From: Allobrachymonas chironomi DSM 19884
GTDB lineage: Bacteria; Pseudomonadota; Gammaproteobacteria; Burkholderiales; Burkholderiaceae_C
DNA length: 64,000 bases
Assembly (NCBI RefSeq): GCF_000374625.1
Contig: NZ_KB894766.1
Coordinates: 1 to 64,000 of the forward strand
Reading direction: 5' to 3'
In this document: piece after piece, positions 45,165 to 55,672 of the stretch
How positions within the stretch are numbered: the first letter of the stretch is position 1
Layout of the letters: every line of letters starts with the position of its first letter
Program-made: the position numbers and the translations under genes
Notes under the pieces: generated by a model
What the model was told of the DNA's origin: nothing
The model's input: only the letters and a program-made list of their open reading frames with translations
The model's database searches: none

Positions 45165-47564
45165 TCAGTTGCGCAGCGGCTTGCCGGTGTTCATCATGTG
45201 CAGCAGGCGATCCTGCGTCTTGGGATGCGCGACCAGCGCGGTGAAGGCTTCACGTTCCAGCTGCATCAGGTACTCTTCGCTGACCAGCGTGCCGGGATCG
45301 ACATCACCGCCACAGGCAATGTGGGCGATATGGCTGGCAATATCAAAGTCGTGCGCGCTGATGAAGCCGCCATCGCGCATGTTCACCAGCGAACCCTGGA
45401 TGGTGGCCTTGCCGTCACGGCCGGCCACCGGGAACAGGCGGCGCAGCGGCGGACGGTAGCCGCACTGGAACATGGCACGGGCGCGCTGGATGGCGACATA
45501 CAGCAACTCGTCCTTGTTGGCGACGATGGTGTCGCTGTGCAGGATGTAGTCCAGGTCACGGCTTTCCAGTGCGCTGGTGCCGACCTTGGCCATGGCCGCG
45601 GCGGTAAAGCCTTCGGTCAGGAAAGGCAGCAGATCGGTACCGGTGCTGTAGGAAGCCTTTTCGGCAGCGCGACGGGCGATGTAGGTCATGCCACCGCCAC
45701 CGGGGATCACGCCCACGCCCATTTCCACCAGGCCGATATAGCTTTCCATGGCGGCCACGCGGGCGCTGCAGTAGACCGACAGCTCGCAGCCGCCGCCCAG
45801 CGCCAGGCCACGGATGGCGGCGATGGTGGGCACCTGGGCATAGCGCAGGCGCAGCATCAGCATCTGCAGCTCTTCTTCCATGCCGCCCACGGTGATGGCA
45901 CCGCCGGCCACATAGCCCTGCATCACGGTCTGCAGATCGGCACCGGCGCTGAACCATTCGTCATTGGACCAGATCACCAGGCCCTGGAAATCGCGCTCGG
46001 CCAGATCGACGGCGTGCATCAGGCCCTCGCCCACGGCGGGGCTGATGGTATGCATCTTGGTCTTGATGCTGGCAATCAGCACCTCGTTGTCCAGCGTCCA
46101 CAGGCGCAGACCATCGTCTTCGTGGACGGTGGTGCCGGCAGTGGCGGGATCGGGCGCCTGGCTGCCCAGCACGTCCTCGCGGAAGTACTGGCGCTGGTAG
46201 ACCGGCAGATTGGACAGTGCCTCGAACTGGCCAGTGGTCGGGTTGAACGAGCCCTGCGGCGTGTGCACGCCACCGGCTTCGGCCACCGGGCCGTTGAAGA
46301 CCCAATCGGGCAGCGGTGCGCTGCTCAGGGCTTCGCCCTTGTCGATGTCTTCCTGGATCATCTTCGCCACGTCGAGCCAGCCGGCTTCCTGCCACAGCTC
46401 GAACGGGCCCTGCTTGCTGCCGTAGCCCCAGCGCATGGCAAAGTCCACGTCGCGGGCGGTATGGGCAATGTCCTTCAGGTGGACGGCAGCATAGTGCATC
46501 TGGTCACGCAGCACCGCCCAGACGAAGCGGCCCTGCGCGCCCTGGCTGTCACGCAGCAGGCGCAGGCGCTCGGCGGCGGGACGCTTGAGCATGCGGCCAT
46601 AGACATCGTCGGACTTCTGGCCGGCCGGCACGTACTCGTCGCTTTCCAGCTCGTAGCGCATGATGTCGCGGCCCACCTTCTTGTAGAAGCCGGCCTTGGT
46701 CTTCTGGCCGAGTTGACCTTTCTCGATCAGGCGTGCCACCACCGGCGGCGTGGCAAAGTGCGGGTAGAACGGATCGGTCTCGACCGACAGGTTCTCCTGC
46801 ATGGTGCGGATCACGTGGGCCATGGTGTCCAGGCCCACCACATCGGCGGTGCGGAAGGTGCCGGAGCTGGCACGGCCCAGCTTCTTGCCGGTCAGGTCAT
46901 CGACCACATCGAAAGTCAGGCCGAACTTGTCGGCTTCGACCATGGTCGCCAGCATGCCGGCAATGCCGATGCGGTTGGCGATGAAGTTGGGCGTGTCCTT
47001 GGCGCGCACCACGCCCTTGCCCAGCACGCTGACGGCAAAGGTTTCGAGATCGTCCAGGATCTGCGGCTGCGTGGCCGGCGTGGCGATCAGCTCCACCAGA
47101 TACATGTAGCGCGGCGGGTTGAAGAAGTGGATGCCGCAGAAGCGTGGGCGCAGCTGCTCGGGCAGCGCTTCGCTCAGTTTGGTGATGCTCAGGCCGGAGG
47201 TGTTGGAAGCCAGGATGGCGTGCGGCGCGACGTGGGCGGCGATCTTGTGGTACAGATCGGATTTCCAGTCCATGCGTTCGGCAATCGCCTCGATCACCAG
47301 ATCGCACTCCTTGAGCAGATGCAGGTGTTCCTCGTAGTTGGCCGGCTGGATCAGCCCGGCATCACGCGTGGAGCCCAGCGGCGAGGGCTTGAGCTTTTTC
47401 AGGTTGTCGATGGCCTTGAGGGCGATGCCGCTCTTCGGGCCTTCCTTGGCCGGCAGATCGAACAGCACCACAGGCACTTTCACGTTCACCAGGTGGGCGG
47501 CAATCTGCGCGCCCATGACGCCGGCACCCAGGACGGCGACTTTCTTGACTTGGAATCGGGACAT
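45165..47564 (-). CDS. 3-hydroxyacyl-CoA dehydrogenase / enoyl-CoA hydratase
   Basis: Bifunctional beta-oxidation enzyme, 799 residues. The domain order is dehydrogenase first (Rossmann GAGVMGAQIAAHLV at 12; NTSGLSI; FFNPPRYMYLVE), then two C-terminal dehydrogenase domains, then an enoyl-CoA hydratase/crotonase domain (about 500-700; ALGGGCELSVYC and GVIPGGGG with the catalytic Glu region). This order is opposite to E. coli FadB and matches FadN-like proteins. It lies between DUF2147 and fadA, and probably catalyses hydration and dehydrogenation of long-chain acyl-CoA. Confidence 0.94.
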   Translation of the reverse strand: MSRFQVKKVAVLGAGVMGAQIAAHLVNVKVPVVLFDLPAKEGPKSGIALKAIDNLKKLKPSPLGSTRDAGLIQPANYEEHLHLLKECDLVIEAIAERMDWKSDLYHKIAAHVAPHAILASNTSGLSITKLSEALPEQLRPRFCGIHFFNPPRYMYLVELIATPATQPQILDDLETFAVSVLGKGVVRAKDTPNFIANRIGIAGMLATMVEADKFGLTFDVVDDLTGKKLGRASSGTFRTADVVGLDTMAHVIRTMQENLSVETDPFYPHFATPPVVARLIEKGQLGQKTKAGFYKKVGRDIMRYELESDEYVPAGQKSDDVYGRMLKRPAAERLRLLRDSQGAQGRFVWAVLRDQMHYAAVHLKDIAHTARDVDFAMRWGYGSKQGPFELWQEAGWLDVAKMIQEDIDKGEALSSAPLPDWVFNGPVAEAGGVHTPQGSFNPTTGQFEALSNLPVYQRQYFREDVLGSQAPDPATAGTTVHEDDGLRLWTLDNEVLIASIKTKMHTISPAVGEGLMHAVDLAERDFQGLVIWSNDEWFSAGADLQTVMQGYVAGGAITVGGMEEELQMLMLRLRYAQVPTIAAIRGLALGGGCELSVYCSARVAAMESYIGLVEMGVGVIPGGGGMTYIARRAAEKASYSTGTDLLPFLTEGFTAAAMAKVGTSALESRDLDYILHSDTIVANKDELLYVAIQRARAMFQCGYRPPLRRLFPVAGRDGKATIQGSLVNMRDGGFISAHDFDIASHIAHIACGGDVDPGTLVSEEYLMQLEREAFTALVAHPKTQDRLLHMMNTGKPLRN

Positions 47565-47618
47565 GGTGGTCTTTACTAAGGGCCGGCCCGCAGGCCGGCC
47601 GGGTTACTGAAGGCGTGC

Positions 47619-48056
47619 TTACTGCACGCGCACCCAGGTTTGCGTGCGGCCGATGCCCATCACCGAACCGCGCACTTCGAGCTTGCTGCCATTGGCCACC
47701 GGCGTCAGGCGCAGGGTGTAGTTGCGGCCGCTTTCGGGATCGAGAATCTTGCCGCCTTCCCAGACATCCTTGCCATCCGCCTTCTTGGCGCCGCGGATGA
47801 TTTCCAGGCCGACCATGGGCTTGTCCTTGCGGTCGTCGCTGCACTTGTCGCACACGGCCGCCGGATCGGCGCCCTTGCGCAACAGTTTCTCGATGCGGCC
47901 ATTGAGGACTCCGCCGCGCTCGCTGATGACGATCTGGGCCTTGGCCTGGCCGGTGGCGTCATCGATGCTGCGCCAGGTACCGACCGGCGTCATGCCGGAA
48001 GCGAAGCTGCCGCCTGCCAGCAGCAGGCCGAGGGCGAAAGTGGTGGTCTTTTTCAT
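47619..48056 (-). CDS. DUF2147 periplasmic protein
   Basis: A 145-residue exported protein: signal peptide to about residue 20 (MKKTTTFALGLLLAGGSFAS), then GTWRSIDDATGQAKAQIVI, CDKCSDDRKDKPMVGLEII and WEGGKILDPESGRNYTLRL, the conserved lipocalin-like DUF2147 pattern. The CDKC pair could form a disulfide. It lies inside the beta-oxidation operon, 54 nt upstream of fadB. Its biochemical role is unknown; handling of fatty acids in the periplasm is speculation. Confidence 0.88.
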   Translation of the reverse strand: MKKTTTFALGLLLAGGSFASGMTPVGTWRSIDDATGQAKAQIVISERGGVLNGRIEKLLRKGADPAAVCDKCSDDRKDKPMVGLEIIRGAKKADGKDVWEGGKILDPESGRNYTLRLTPVANGSKLEVRGSVMGIGRTQTWVRVQ

Positions 48057-48162
48057 CCTTGTCTCCTGAGTGTGGCCCTGTCTTTATCTGTATGCAGGGG
48101 GATGGAAAGGCAATAGAGGGAAGGCTCCGCAGGCAGACCAGGCCGCCTGCGGCAGTCACCGA

Positions 48163-49956
<1,794 letters not shown>

Positions 49957-50008
49957 GAATGTCTCCTAGGTAGTTGCCGGCGGCACGGGCCGCTCTGTGT
50001 GGCGGGGT

Positions 50009-50683
50009 TCAGGAACAGCCCGGCGTGCCGGGCGGGGTCTTGTAAAACGAGAGCACACGCTCGAAGCTGGTGTGGATGCGTTCGATCGCCTGCGGCTTGT
50101 GCAGGAAACGTGCCTCGTAGTGCACGGACAGGATCAGTCCGTGGATCTCGAAAATCATCTGGTGGGCATCGGTACCGGAGGCGAGATGCCCCTCCGTACG
50201 CGCCTGCTCCACGGCCCGTCCCAGCGCGGCCATCCAGGTCTGGATCGCCTTGCGCAGGGCGTCGCTGACCGGGCCTTCCCGGTCGTCGTATTCGACCGCG
50301 CCACTGATGAAGATGCAGCCCGAGTGGACTTCCTCTTCGGTGACACGGCGAATCCAGTTTTCGAACATGGCGCGCAGGCGCGGCAAGCCGCGCGGCTGCT
50401 GCAGCGCCGGGTGGAACACCTCTTCCTCGAAACGCTGGTAGTACTCGTCAATGATGGCAATCTGCAGATCCTCGCGCGAACCGAAATGAGCGAACACGCC
50501 GGACTTGCTCATGCTGACGATGTCGGCCAGGGCACCAATGGTGATACCCTCCAGCCCGAAACGGCTGGCCAGCCCCAGACCGGCATCCAGCAGGACGCCA
50601 CGCGTGTGCTGTCCCTTGTGCAGGTTGCGGCGACCCTTGCCGGAAGGGGCGTTGATAGAAGAATTGCTGGTGGTGGCAGACAT
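50009..50683 (-). CDS. TetR-family regulator of beta-oxidation (FadP-like)
   Basis: A 224-residue repressor. The helix-turn-helix lies at about residues 45-75 (GITIGALADIVSMSKSGVFAHFGSREDLQ), followed by a helical ligand domain that would bind acyl-CoA. It is the first gene of the beta-oxidation operon; a GAACGGTCGTTC palindrome lies 26 nt before its ATG, over the -35 region, so it should repress itself and the genes behind it. The same site stands before the FadL-like gene. FadP naming is inferred from regulon logic. Confidence 0.88.
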   Translation of the reverse strand: MSATTSNSSINAPSGKGRRNLHKGQHTRGVLLDAGLGLASRFGLEGITIGALADIVSMSKSGVFAHFGSREDLQIAIIDEYYQRFEEEVFHPALQQPRGLPRLRAMFENWIRRVTEEEVHSGCIFISGAVEYDDREGPVSDALRKAIQTWMAALGRAVEQARTEGHLASGTDAHQMIFEIHGLILSVHYEARFLHKPQAIERIHTSFERVLSFYKTPPGTPGCS

Positions 50684-50708
50684 GGTGCGGACTATAGCAA
50701 AAAATATC

Positions 50709-50725
50709 GAACGGTCGTTCTATTT
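50709..50725 (-). promoter_or_regulatory. Candidate TetR (FadP-like) operator of the beta-oxidation operon
   Basis: GAACGGTCGTTCTATTT, palindromic arms GAACG/CGTTC around GT, upstream of the TetR gene. On the minus strand a TATAGT -10 follows at 50696-50691, so the palindrome covers the -35. Identical to the site at 41451. Confidence 0.75.
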
Positions 50726-50838
50726 TTCTCATGAAACGAGGAAGATTCCGGGTAAATCCCGATAGGACTGTGACACACGCCGCCAGGACGCTACCACCGG
50801 AATGAGGGCATGGTAACGTCCGCACGACCGTGCTGATA

Positions 50839-50870
50839 CTGGTGCATACCCACAAGCACCAGAACTGGTG
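50839..50870. repeat. Overlapping inverted repeats between TetR and histidine kinase genes
   Basis: CTGGTGC...GCACCAG (50839-50845 with 50856-50862) and CACCAG-AA-CTGGTG (50857-50870) share the middle arm and are mutually exclusive hairpins. The location, 10 nt after the kinase stop codon, suggests a 3' structure; no T-run follows. Confidence 0.35.
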
Positions 50871-50879
50871 AGTCCACCT

Positions 50880-52547
50880 TCAGAGCGAGACGTCAGGGGC
50901 CGGTGCATCCTGGCTGGCCGGGCTGCGCCAGGGCGATGGCGAACTGCCGGGTTGCAGCAGCAGATGCGGGGCCAGCAGCAGCGTCACGCGCAGGCCACAG
51001 CCCTGGCCATCGGCATGCGGCACGCCGTCCGACAGGTTCAGCTGGCTCTGGTGCCGATGCGCGATCTCGCGCGCGATGGCGAGCCCGAGGCCGGTGCCCT
51101 CGCCGCGGGTGCCGGGCATGCGATAGAAGCGCTCGAAGACCTGCTCGCGATGCTCTGGCGGAATGCCGGGGCCGTTGTCCTCGACCTCGACAAAGGCCTG
51201 TGGCAAGGCCCGCCCGGCGCTGCTGGCGGCCCAGCGAGTGCGCGGCGGCTGGCGGATGCCGCAGCGCAGCGTGATCTCACCGCCTTCGGGCGTGTAATGC
51301 AGCGCATTGACCAGCAGGTTGGACAGCAGCTCGCGCAGCCACAGCGCATGCGCCTGGACCGTGACCGGCTGCTGCAGATCCAGTCCGAAGTCGATATTCT
51401 TGTCGAGGGCGGCATCGATGTACTGCTCGAGCAGGCTTTCGCACAGATCCTGCAGGTCGACCGGAGCCAGATGGCCGGCTTCCATGGCATCGGAATCGGC
51501 ACGCGACAGCGACAGCAGCTGGTGCACCAGCTGCGAGGTACGGTGCGTGGCGGCACGCAGGCGGTAGAAATCGTGCAGCGGCAGCTGCACCATGTCCTTT
51601 TGTAGCGCCTCGTTCCAGACCAGCTGCGCATGGTTGCCGGCAAGGGCATCGGCCGGATGTGCCACCGCCTGCCCGGCTGCCGCCGGCTTGCCGGACGACG
51701 GCGACTTGAGCGACTCGCTCCAGGCATCGATCTGCGCCTGCAGGCCGGCCAGCGGCGTGCGCATCTGGTGTGCGGCATCGGCGATGAAGCGGCGCTGCGT
51801 CTCGGCCTGGGTGTTGACCAGGCCGAACAGGCGGTTGAGCGCCTTCACCAGCGGGCGGATTTCCTCGGGCGTGCTGCGCACATCGATGCTGCTCAGGTCA
51901 CGCGGGGAGCGCTTTTCGACCGCCATGATGAGCAGCCGCAACGGCCGGAAAGCGCGCCGCACCGCCCAGCTGATCAGCAGCGAGAACAGCACGATCAGCA
52001 CCAGGTTGGGAAACACCACCTTGAAGAACACCTGTGACAGCCAGCGCTTGAGCGGGTTGGAGGCATCGGCCACCTCGACGATGACGTCACCGGCCACGCT
52101 GGGCATGCGCTGCGCGACGATGCGGTAGTTGATGCCGTTGACTTCCTGGTTGAAGAATTCGGGTTCCTGCGTCAGCGGCATCACCGCCGGCAGGTTGTCG
52201 TTGCCGTGCAGCAGCCGCCGTTGCGGGGTGTAGATCTTGTAGGTCACCAGGCCTTCACGCTCGCGCAGGAACTCCTCTACCGGCGCGGCCAGTACCAGCA
52301 CCGGCGGGTCATCGGAATGCACGCCGACGGCAATGATGGAATCGGCCAGCAGCGGCACCAGGCGCAGCAGCTGCTGGTCCTGCTCGCCCGCCAGGCTGTC
52401 GGCCGAACGGTAGTCGACCCAGGCGTTGATCAGCCCGAGCAGCACCAGCGGCAGGATCAGCATGTACAGCAGGCGGCGCTGGATGCGGACGGTATCGACC
52501 TTGACCAGCCCCTCCTGCGCCGGCAACCAGCGGGATCTCCAGCTCAT
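50880..52547 (-). CDS. Sensor histidine kinase (TctE-like)
   Basis: A 555-residue membrane kinase: helix at about 25-45, a periplasmic sensor (50-170), second helix (about 178-198), a HAMP-like linker, the H-box [17 protein letters not shown] with His260, then after an atypical Ala/Gly-rich insert (about 279-320) the X-region, N-box ([12 protein letters not shown]), G1 DNGPGIP and G2 [10 protein letters not shown]. TctE kinases sense tricarboxylates; no tctABC genes are near, so the signal is unknown. ATG 52547 overlaps the regulator stop as ATGA. Confidence 0.92.
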   Translation of the reverse strand: MSWRSRWLPAQEGLVKVDTVRIQRRLLYMLILPLVLLGLINAWVDYRSADSLAGEQDQQLLRLVPLLADSIIAVGVHSDDPPVLVLAAPVEEFLREREGLVTYKIYTPQRRLLHGNDNLPAVMPLTQEPEFFNQEVNGINYRIVAQRMPSVAGDVIVEVADASNPLKRWLSQVFFKVVFPNLVLIVLFSLLISWAVRRAFRPLRLLIMAVEKRSPRDLSSIDVRSTPEEIRPLVKALNRLFGLVNTQAETQRRFIADAAHQMRTPLAGLQAQIDAWSESLKSPSSGKPAAAGQAVAHPADALAGNHAQLVWNEALQKDMVQLPLHDFYRLRAATHRTSQLVHQLLSLSRADSDAMEAGHLAPVDLQDLCESLLEQYIDAALDKNIDFGLDLQQPVTVQAHALWLRELLSNLLVNALHYTPEGGEITLRCGIRQPPRTRWAASSAGRALPQAFVEVEDNGPGIPPEHREQVFERFYRMPGTRGEGTGLGLAIAREIAHRHQSQLNLSDGVPHADGQGCGLRVTLLLAPHLLLQPGSSPSPWRSPASQDAPAPDVSL

Positions 52548-53218
52548 TCGGGACGCTGTTCGATGCGGTAGCCAAAGCCCCGGATGGAGCGCAGGGCGAT
52601 GCCATAGGGATCCAGCTTGGCACGCAGGCGCGAGATATAGACCTCGACCGCGTTGAGCGTGATTTCCTTGTCCCAGCCGGTGAGTGCCTGCAGCAGCTTT
52701 TCCTTGCTGACCGGCTTGGGCGCGTGCAGCATCAGGTACTGCAGCACGGTCCATTCGCGCGGACCGACATCGAGCGGCTGATCGTCGGCCATGACCTGGC
52801 GTGCGGCGGTATCGAGCGAGATGCGGCCCAGCGTCAGGACGGAGCTGGTGGCCGCCTGCGAGCGGCGCAGCAGCGCACGCAGGCGCGCCAGCAGCTCGGG
52901 CAGTTCGAAGGGCTTGACCATGTAATCGTCGGCACCGGCATCCAGTCCCTGCACGCGGTCATCCAGCGAATCGCGCGCCGTCAGCATCAGCACCGGAATC
53001 GACAGGCCGCGCTCGCGCATGCGCTGGGTCAGCGCCATGCCGTCCATCTGCGGCAGACCGACGTCGATGATGGCCGCATCAAAGGTATCGGAGGTGAGCG
53101 CGTCCAGCGCCGATTCGGCACTGCCAACGGCATCAACCACATAGCCGCCGGCCGAGGTCAGGCCCTGCTTGATGCCGTCGGCCAGCATCTGATCATCTTC
53201 TACCAGTAACAATCGCAT
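52544..53218 (-). CDS. OmpR-family response regulator (TctD-like)
   Basis: A 224-residue regulator: receiver domain with acidic pair ED (7-8), phosphorylation site Asp52 ([11 protein letters not shown]), Thr (MLTARDS) and Lys (VKPFELPEL), followed by a winged-helix DNA-binding domain ([31 protein letters not shown]). Translationally coupled to the kinase. Targets unknown; likely autoregulated from the region 53219-53346 shared with the divergent OsmC gene. Confidence 0.95.
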   Translation of the reverse strand: MRLLLVEDDQMLADGIKQGLTSAGGYVVDAVGSAESALDALTSDTFDAAIIDVGLPQMDGMALTQRMRERGLSIPVLMLTARDSLDDRVQGLDAGADDYMVKPFELPELLARLRALLRRSQAATSSVLTLGRISLDTAARQVMADDQPLDVGPREWTVLQYLMLHAPKPVSKEKLLQALTGWDKEITLNAVEVYISRLRAKLDPYGIALRSIRGFGYRIEQRPE

Positions 53219-53346
53219 GGGATGGACTCCGTATGGCCGCAGGAACAGGCTTCCATTGTGCCTGCGGCGGGAATGTGCAGCAGCATCAGCAGGGTGATCT
53301 GTTCTGCTCCTACAATCTGCCAGATTTACCCAGGGGAGGCAAGACG

Positions 53347-53799
53347 ATGGAATGTACCGTAAGCTGGACCGGCGGTCTGGATACCCGTTCGGGCATGGGC
53401 TTTGTGGCCGAAACCGGCAGTGGCCACATGGTGATGATGGATGGCGCGCCCGATGCTGCCAAGCCGGAGAATGGCGGCCGCAATCTGGCCCCGCGCCCGA
53501 TGGAGCTGCTGCTGAGCGGCCTGGGCGGCTGTGCCGCCTACGATGTGGTGCTGATCCTCAAGCGTGGCCGCCACCAGGTGGAAGGCTGCAGCGTGGCCAT
53601 CGAGGCCGAGCGCGCCGACACCGACCCCAAGGTGTTCACGCGCATCCACATGCAGTTCACGATTCGCGGCAAGGGCATCCCGGCCAGCGCCGCCGAACGC
53701 GCGGTGGCCATGAGCCACGACAAGTACTGTTCTGCCAGCCAGATGCTGGGCAAGACCGCCACTATCACGACCGGACTGACACTGGACGACAACTCATGA
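53347..53799 (+). CDS. OsmC/Ohr-family protein
   Basis: A 150-residue OsmC-like protein. The redox Cys pair sits in LSGLGGCAAYDVV (about 59) and HDKYCSASQM (about 130), the arrangement of OsmC-type thiol peroxidases; RNLAPRPMELLLSG is family-typical. The subtype is YhfA-like rather than Ohr. ATG 53347 follows AGGGGAGGCAAG. Divergent from the response regulator, which might control it. Confidence 0.9.
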   Translation: MECTVSWTGGLDTRSGMGFVAETGSGHMVMMDGAPDAAKPENGGRNLAPRPMELLLSGLGGCAAYDVVLILKRGRHQVEGCSVAIEAERADTDPKVFTRIHMQFTIRGKGIPASAAERAVAMSHDKYCSASQMLGKTATITTGLTLDDNS

Positions 53800-53967
53800 A
53801 TTTTTCATGACACATCCGTGAAAACCATGTCTTTCTTACGGAAAAGCAGGTGCCATCGTTGTCTTTTGCAGACAAATATCAGCGGGATATCGTGAATTTT
53901 GACGCGATGCAGCAAACTTTTAACGAACGCCCGTGCACAAAACTGCAATTGTGGCTACACTCGAGTG

Positions 53968-54057
53968 CGTTGCATATTCAGTTTCATGCAATAGTTGTCT
54001 CCTCCACCCTCTTATCAGGTGGATTCACCCCAAGTCCCCGGACTTGGGGTTTTTTTT
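53968..54057 (+). ncRNA. Candidate small RNA with three stem-loops
   Basis: A TACACT -10-like hexamer (53956-53961) is followed by three ordered hairpins: TTGCAT/ATGCAA (53970-53991), TCCACC/GGTGGA (54003-54023, loop CTCTTATCA) and the terminator CCCCAAGTCC-CC-GGACTTGGGG with eight T residues (54028-54057). The segment GTCTCCTCCACC between the first two is CU-rich and could pair with Shine-Dalgarno sites. It lies between genes, has no coding potential, and is too far (about 230 nt) from the OsmC stop to be only its terminator. The -35 is weak. Confidence 0.5.
54028..54057 (+). terminator. Strong rho-independent terminator
   Basis: CCCCAAGTCC-CC-GGACTTGGGG, a 10-bp perfect stem, followed by eight T residues. 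It terminates rightward transcription from the OsmC gene or from the candidate small RNA. Confidence 0.93.
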
Positions 54058-54089
54058 CGCCCCGCGGCAGTGGGCAGCGGCGTGCGGCC

Positions 54090-54329
54090 TCAGCGGCGCT
54101 TCAGGTAATGGGTGCAGCCGGCATCCGCTTCCTGCTGTCCAAGCAGCGCGTTGCCAGTCTGCACGGCAAAGGCCTGGAAATCGCGCGGCGCGCCGGGATC
54201 GGTGGTGACCACCTTGAGCACCTGCCCGCTGGCTAGCGCGTTCAGCGCCTTCTTGGTCTTGAGAATGGGCAGCGGACAGGTCAGGCCGCTGGCGTCGAGT
54301 TCGGCGTCAAAGGGAATGTCGGTCGTCAT
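54090..54329 (-). CDS. tusA: Sulfur carrier protein TusA
   Basis: A 79-residue sulfur-relay protein. DASGLTCPLPILKTKKAL carries the catalytic Cys18 in the CPxP motif that accepts persulfide, followed by the LKVVTTDPGAPRDFQAF sheet. It hands sulfur to tRNA 2-thiolation and other uses. It lies 8 nt after cysM and shares its transcript. Confidence 0.93.
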   Translation of the reverse strand: MTTDIPFDAELDASGLTCPLPILKTKKALNALASGQVLKVVTTDPGAPRDFQAFAVQTGNALLGQQEADAGCTHYLKRR

Positions 54330-54337
54330 GATCAGGC

Positions 54338-55240
54338 TCAGGCCGGGAACACCCCGGTAGAAAGATAGCGGTCGCCGCGGTCACAGACCACGAACACGAT
54401 GGTGGCATCACGCACGGTGGCAGCCACCTGCTGCGCCACCCACAGCGCACCGGCGGCGGAGATGCCGGCAAAAATGCCCTCTTCACGCGCCAGCTGGCGG
54501 CACATGTCCTCGGCATCGGCCTGGGTCACGGCGATCTGCTCGTCCACCAGGCTGGCATCGTAGATGCCGGGCATGTATTCTTCCGGCCACTTGCGGATGC
54601 CGGGAATGCGCGAGCCTTCTGCCGGCTGCGCACCGATGATGCGCACCTCCGGATTCTGCTCCTTCAGGTAGCGCCCGACGCCGGTGATGGTGCCGGTGGT
54701 GCCCATGGCGCTGACAAAGTGCGTGACGCGGCCAGCAGTATCACGCCAGATTTCCGGGCCGGTAGTCTGGTAGTGCATCAGCGGGTTGTCGTGGTTGCCG
54801 AACTGGTCCAGCACCCTGCCTTTGCCGTCGGCCTGCATTTGCAGCGCCAGATCGCGCGCGTATTCCATGCCACCGCTCTTGGGCGTGAGAATCAGCTCGG
54901 CACCGTAGGCGCGCATGCTTTGCGCACGCTCGATGCTCAGGTCCTCGGGCATGATCAACAGCATGCGGTAGCCACGGATGGCTGCCACCATCGCCAGCGC
55001 GATGCCGGTATTGCCGCTAGTCGCCTCGATCAGGGTATCGCCGGGGCGGATCTCGCCACGCGCCTCGGCCTGCAGGATCATGGACAGCGCTGCGCGGTCC
55101 TTGACCGAGCCGGCCGGGTTATTGCCCTCCAGCTTGCCCAGAATAACGTTGCCGCGGGCGGCATTCTCTTGTGCGTTGATGCGCTGCAGCGCCACCAGCG
55201 GGGTAGCGCCGATGAACTGCTCAATGGTGGGATAGGTCAT
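54338..55240 (-). CDS. cysM: Cysteine synthase B
   Basis: Makes cysteine (or S-sulfocysteine) from O-acetylserine, PLP-dependent. The 300-residue protein has the Schiff-base Lys47 in NPAGSVKDRAA, the phosphate-binding TSGNTGIAL, and MGTTGTITGVGRYL. RKWPEEYMPGIYD and the short C-terminus are CysM rather than CysK features. ATG 55240 is the family start. Coupled to tusA, giving a small sulfur operon. Confidence 0.95.
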   Translation of the reverse strand: MTYPTIEQFIGATPLVALQRINAQENAARGNVILGKLEGNNPAGSVKDRAALSMILQAEARGEIRPGDTLIEATSGNTGIALAMVAAIRGYRMLLIMPEDLSIERAQSMRAYGAELILTPKSGGMEYARDLALQMQADGKGRVLDQFGNHDNPLMHYQTTGPEIWRDTAGRVTHFVSAMGTTGTITGVGRYLKEQNPEVRIIGAQPAEGSRIPGIRKWPEEYMPGIYDASLVDEQIAVTQADAEDMCRQLAREEGIFAGISAAGALWVAQQVAATVRDATIVFVVCDRGDRYLSTGVFPA

Positions 55241-55405
55241 GGGAGTTGGCCTGATAAGAGGTATCAATTACTGCTTCCGATTCTACTTCCGTCCCCGGAA
55301 CCGCACGCCGGATAGGTCTACCGCACCCACTGGCGCAAGCCGGACTGCCAACGCAATTTCCCTGGAAGCTGGCGCACACCTATGGCACAATGGAGAGCTT
55401 TCCAG

Positions 55406-55492
55406 GCCCCGGTGGTGGAATTGGTAGACACAGGGGATTCAAAATCCCCCGCTAGCGATAGCTTGTCGGTTCGAGTCCGACCCGGGGCACCA
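55406..55492 (+). tRNA. tRNA-Leu (anticodon CAA)
   Basis: A class II tRNA of 87 nt including an encoded CCA: acceptor GCCCCGG/CCGGGGC, anticodon stem GGGGA/TCCCC with loop TTCAAAA (anticodon CAA, reading TTG), a long variable arm, and T-arm GTCGG-TTCGAGT-CCGAC. Confidence 0.95.
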
Positions 55493-55672
55493 AACGCAAG
55501 GCCTGCATCCAGGCACAGCGGCACCACCTCCCTGCATGTCCTGCGCCGGCACTTGCCGCGCTCCATGCCCCCTCTCCCACCCCGTTGTATTCCCCTGCCC
55601 AGCTGCCGGGTGGCACGGCTGTGGGTGGAAGTCCTTCTACCGTCTGTCGGCCACAGGCCGCATAATTCCGCC

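Noticed and set aside
45198-47579. Antisense open frame of 793 codons opposite the FadB-like gene
   Set aside because: Composition and lack of motifs mark it as a shadow of the minus-strand enzyme.
53952-53975. TGGC...TTGCA as a sigma-54 promoter of the candidate small RNA
   Set aside because: The GG and GC dinucleotides are 17 nt apart instead of the required 10.
53850-54236. 128-codon frame across the candidate small RNA
   Set aside because: It reads through a strong terminator, has no ribosome site, and resembles no protein.
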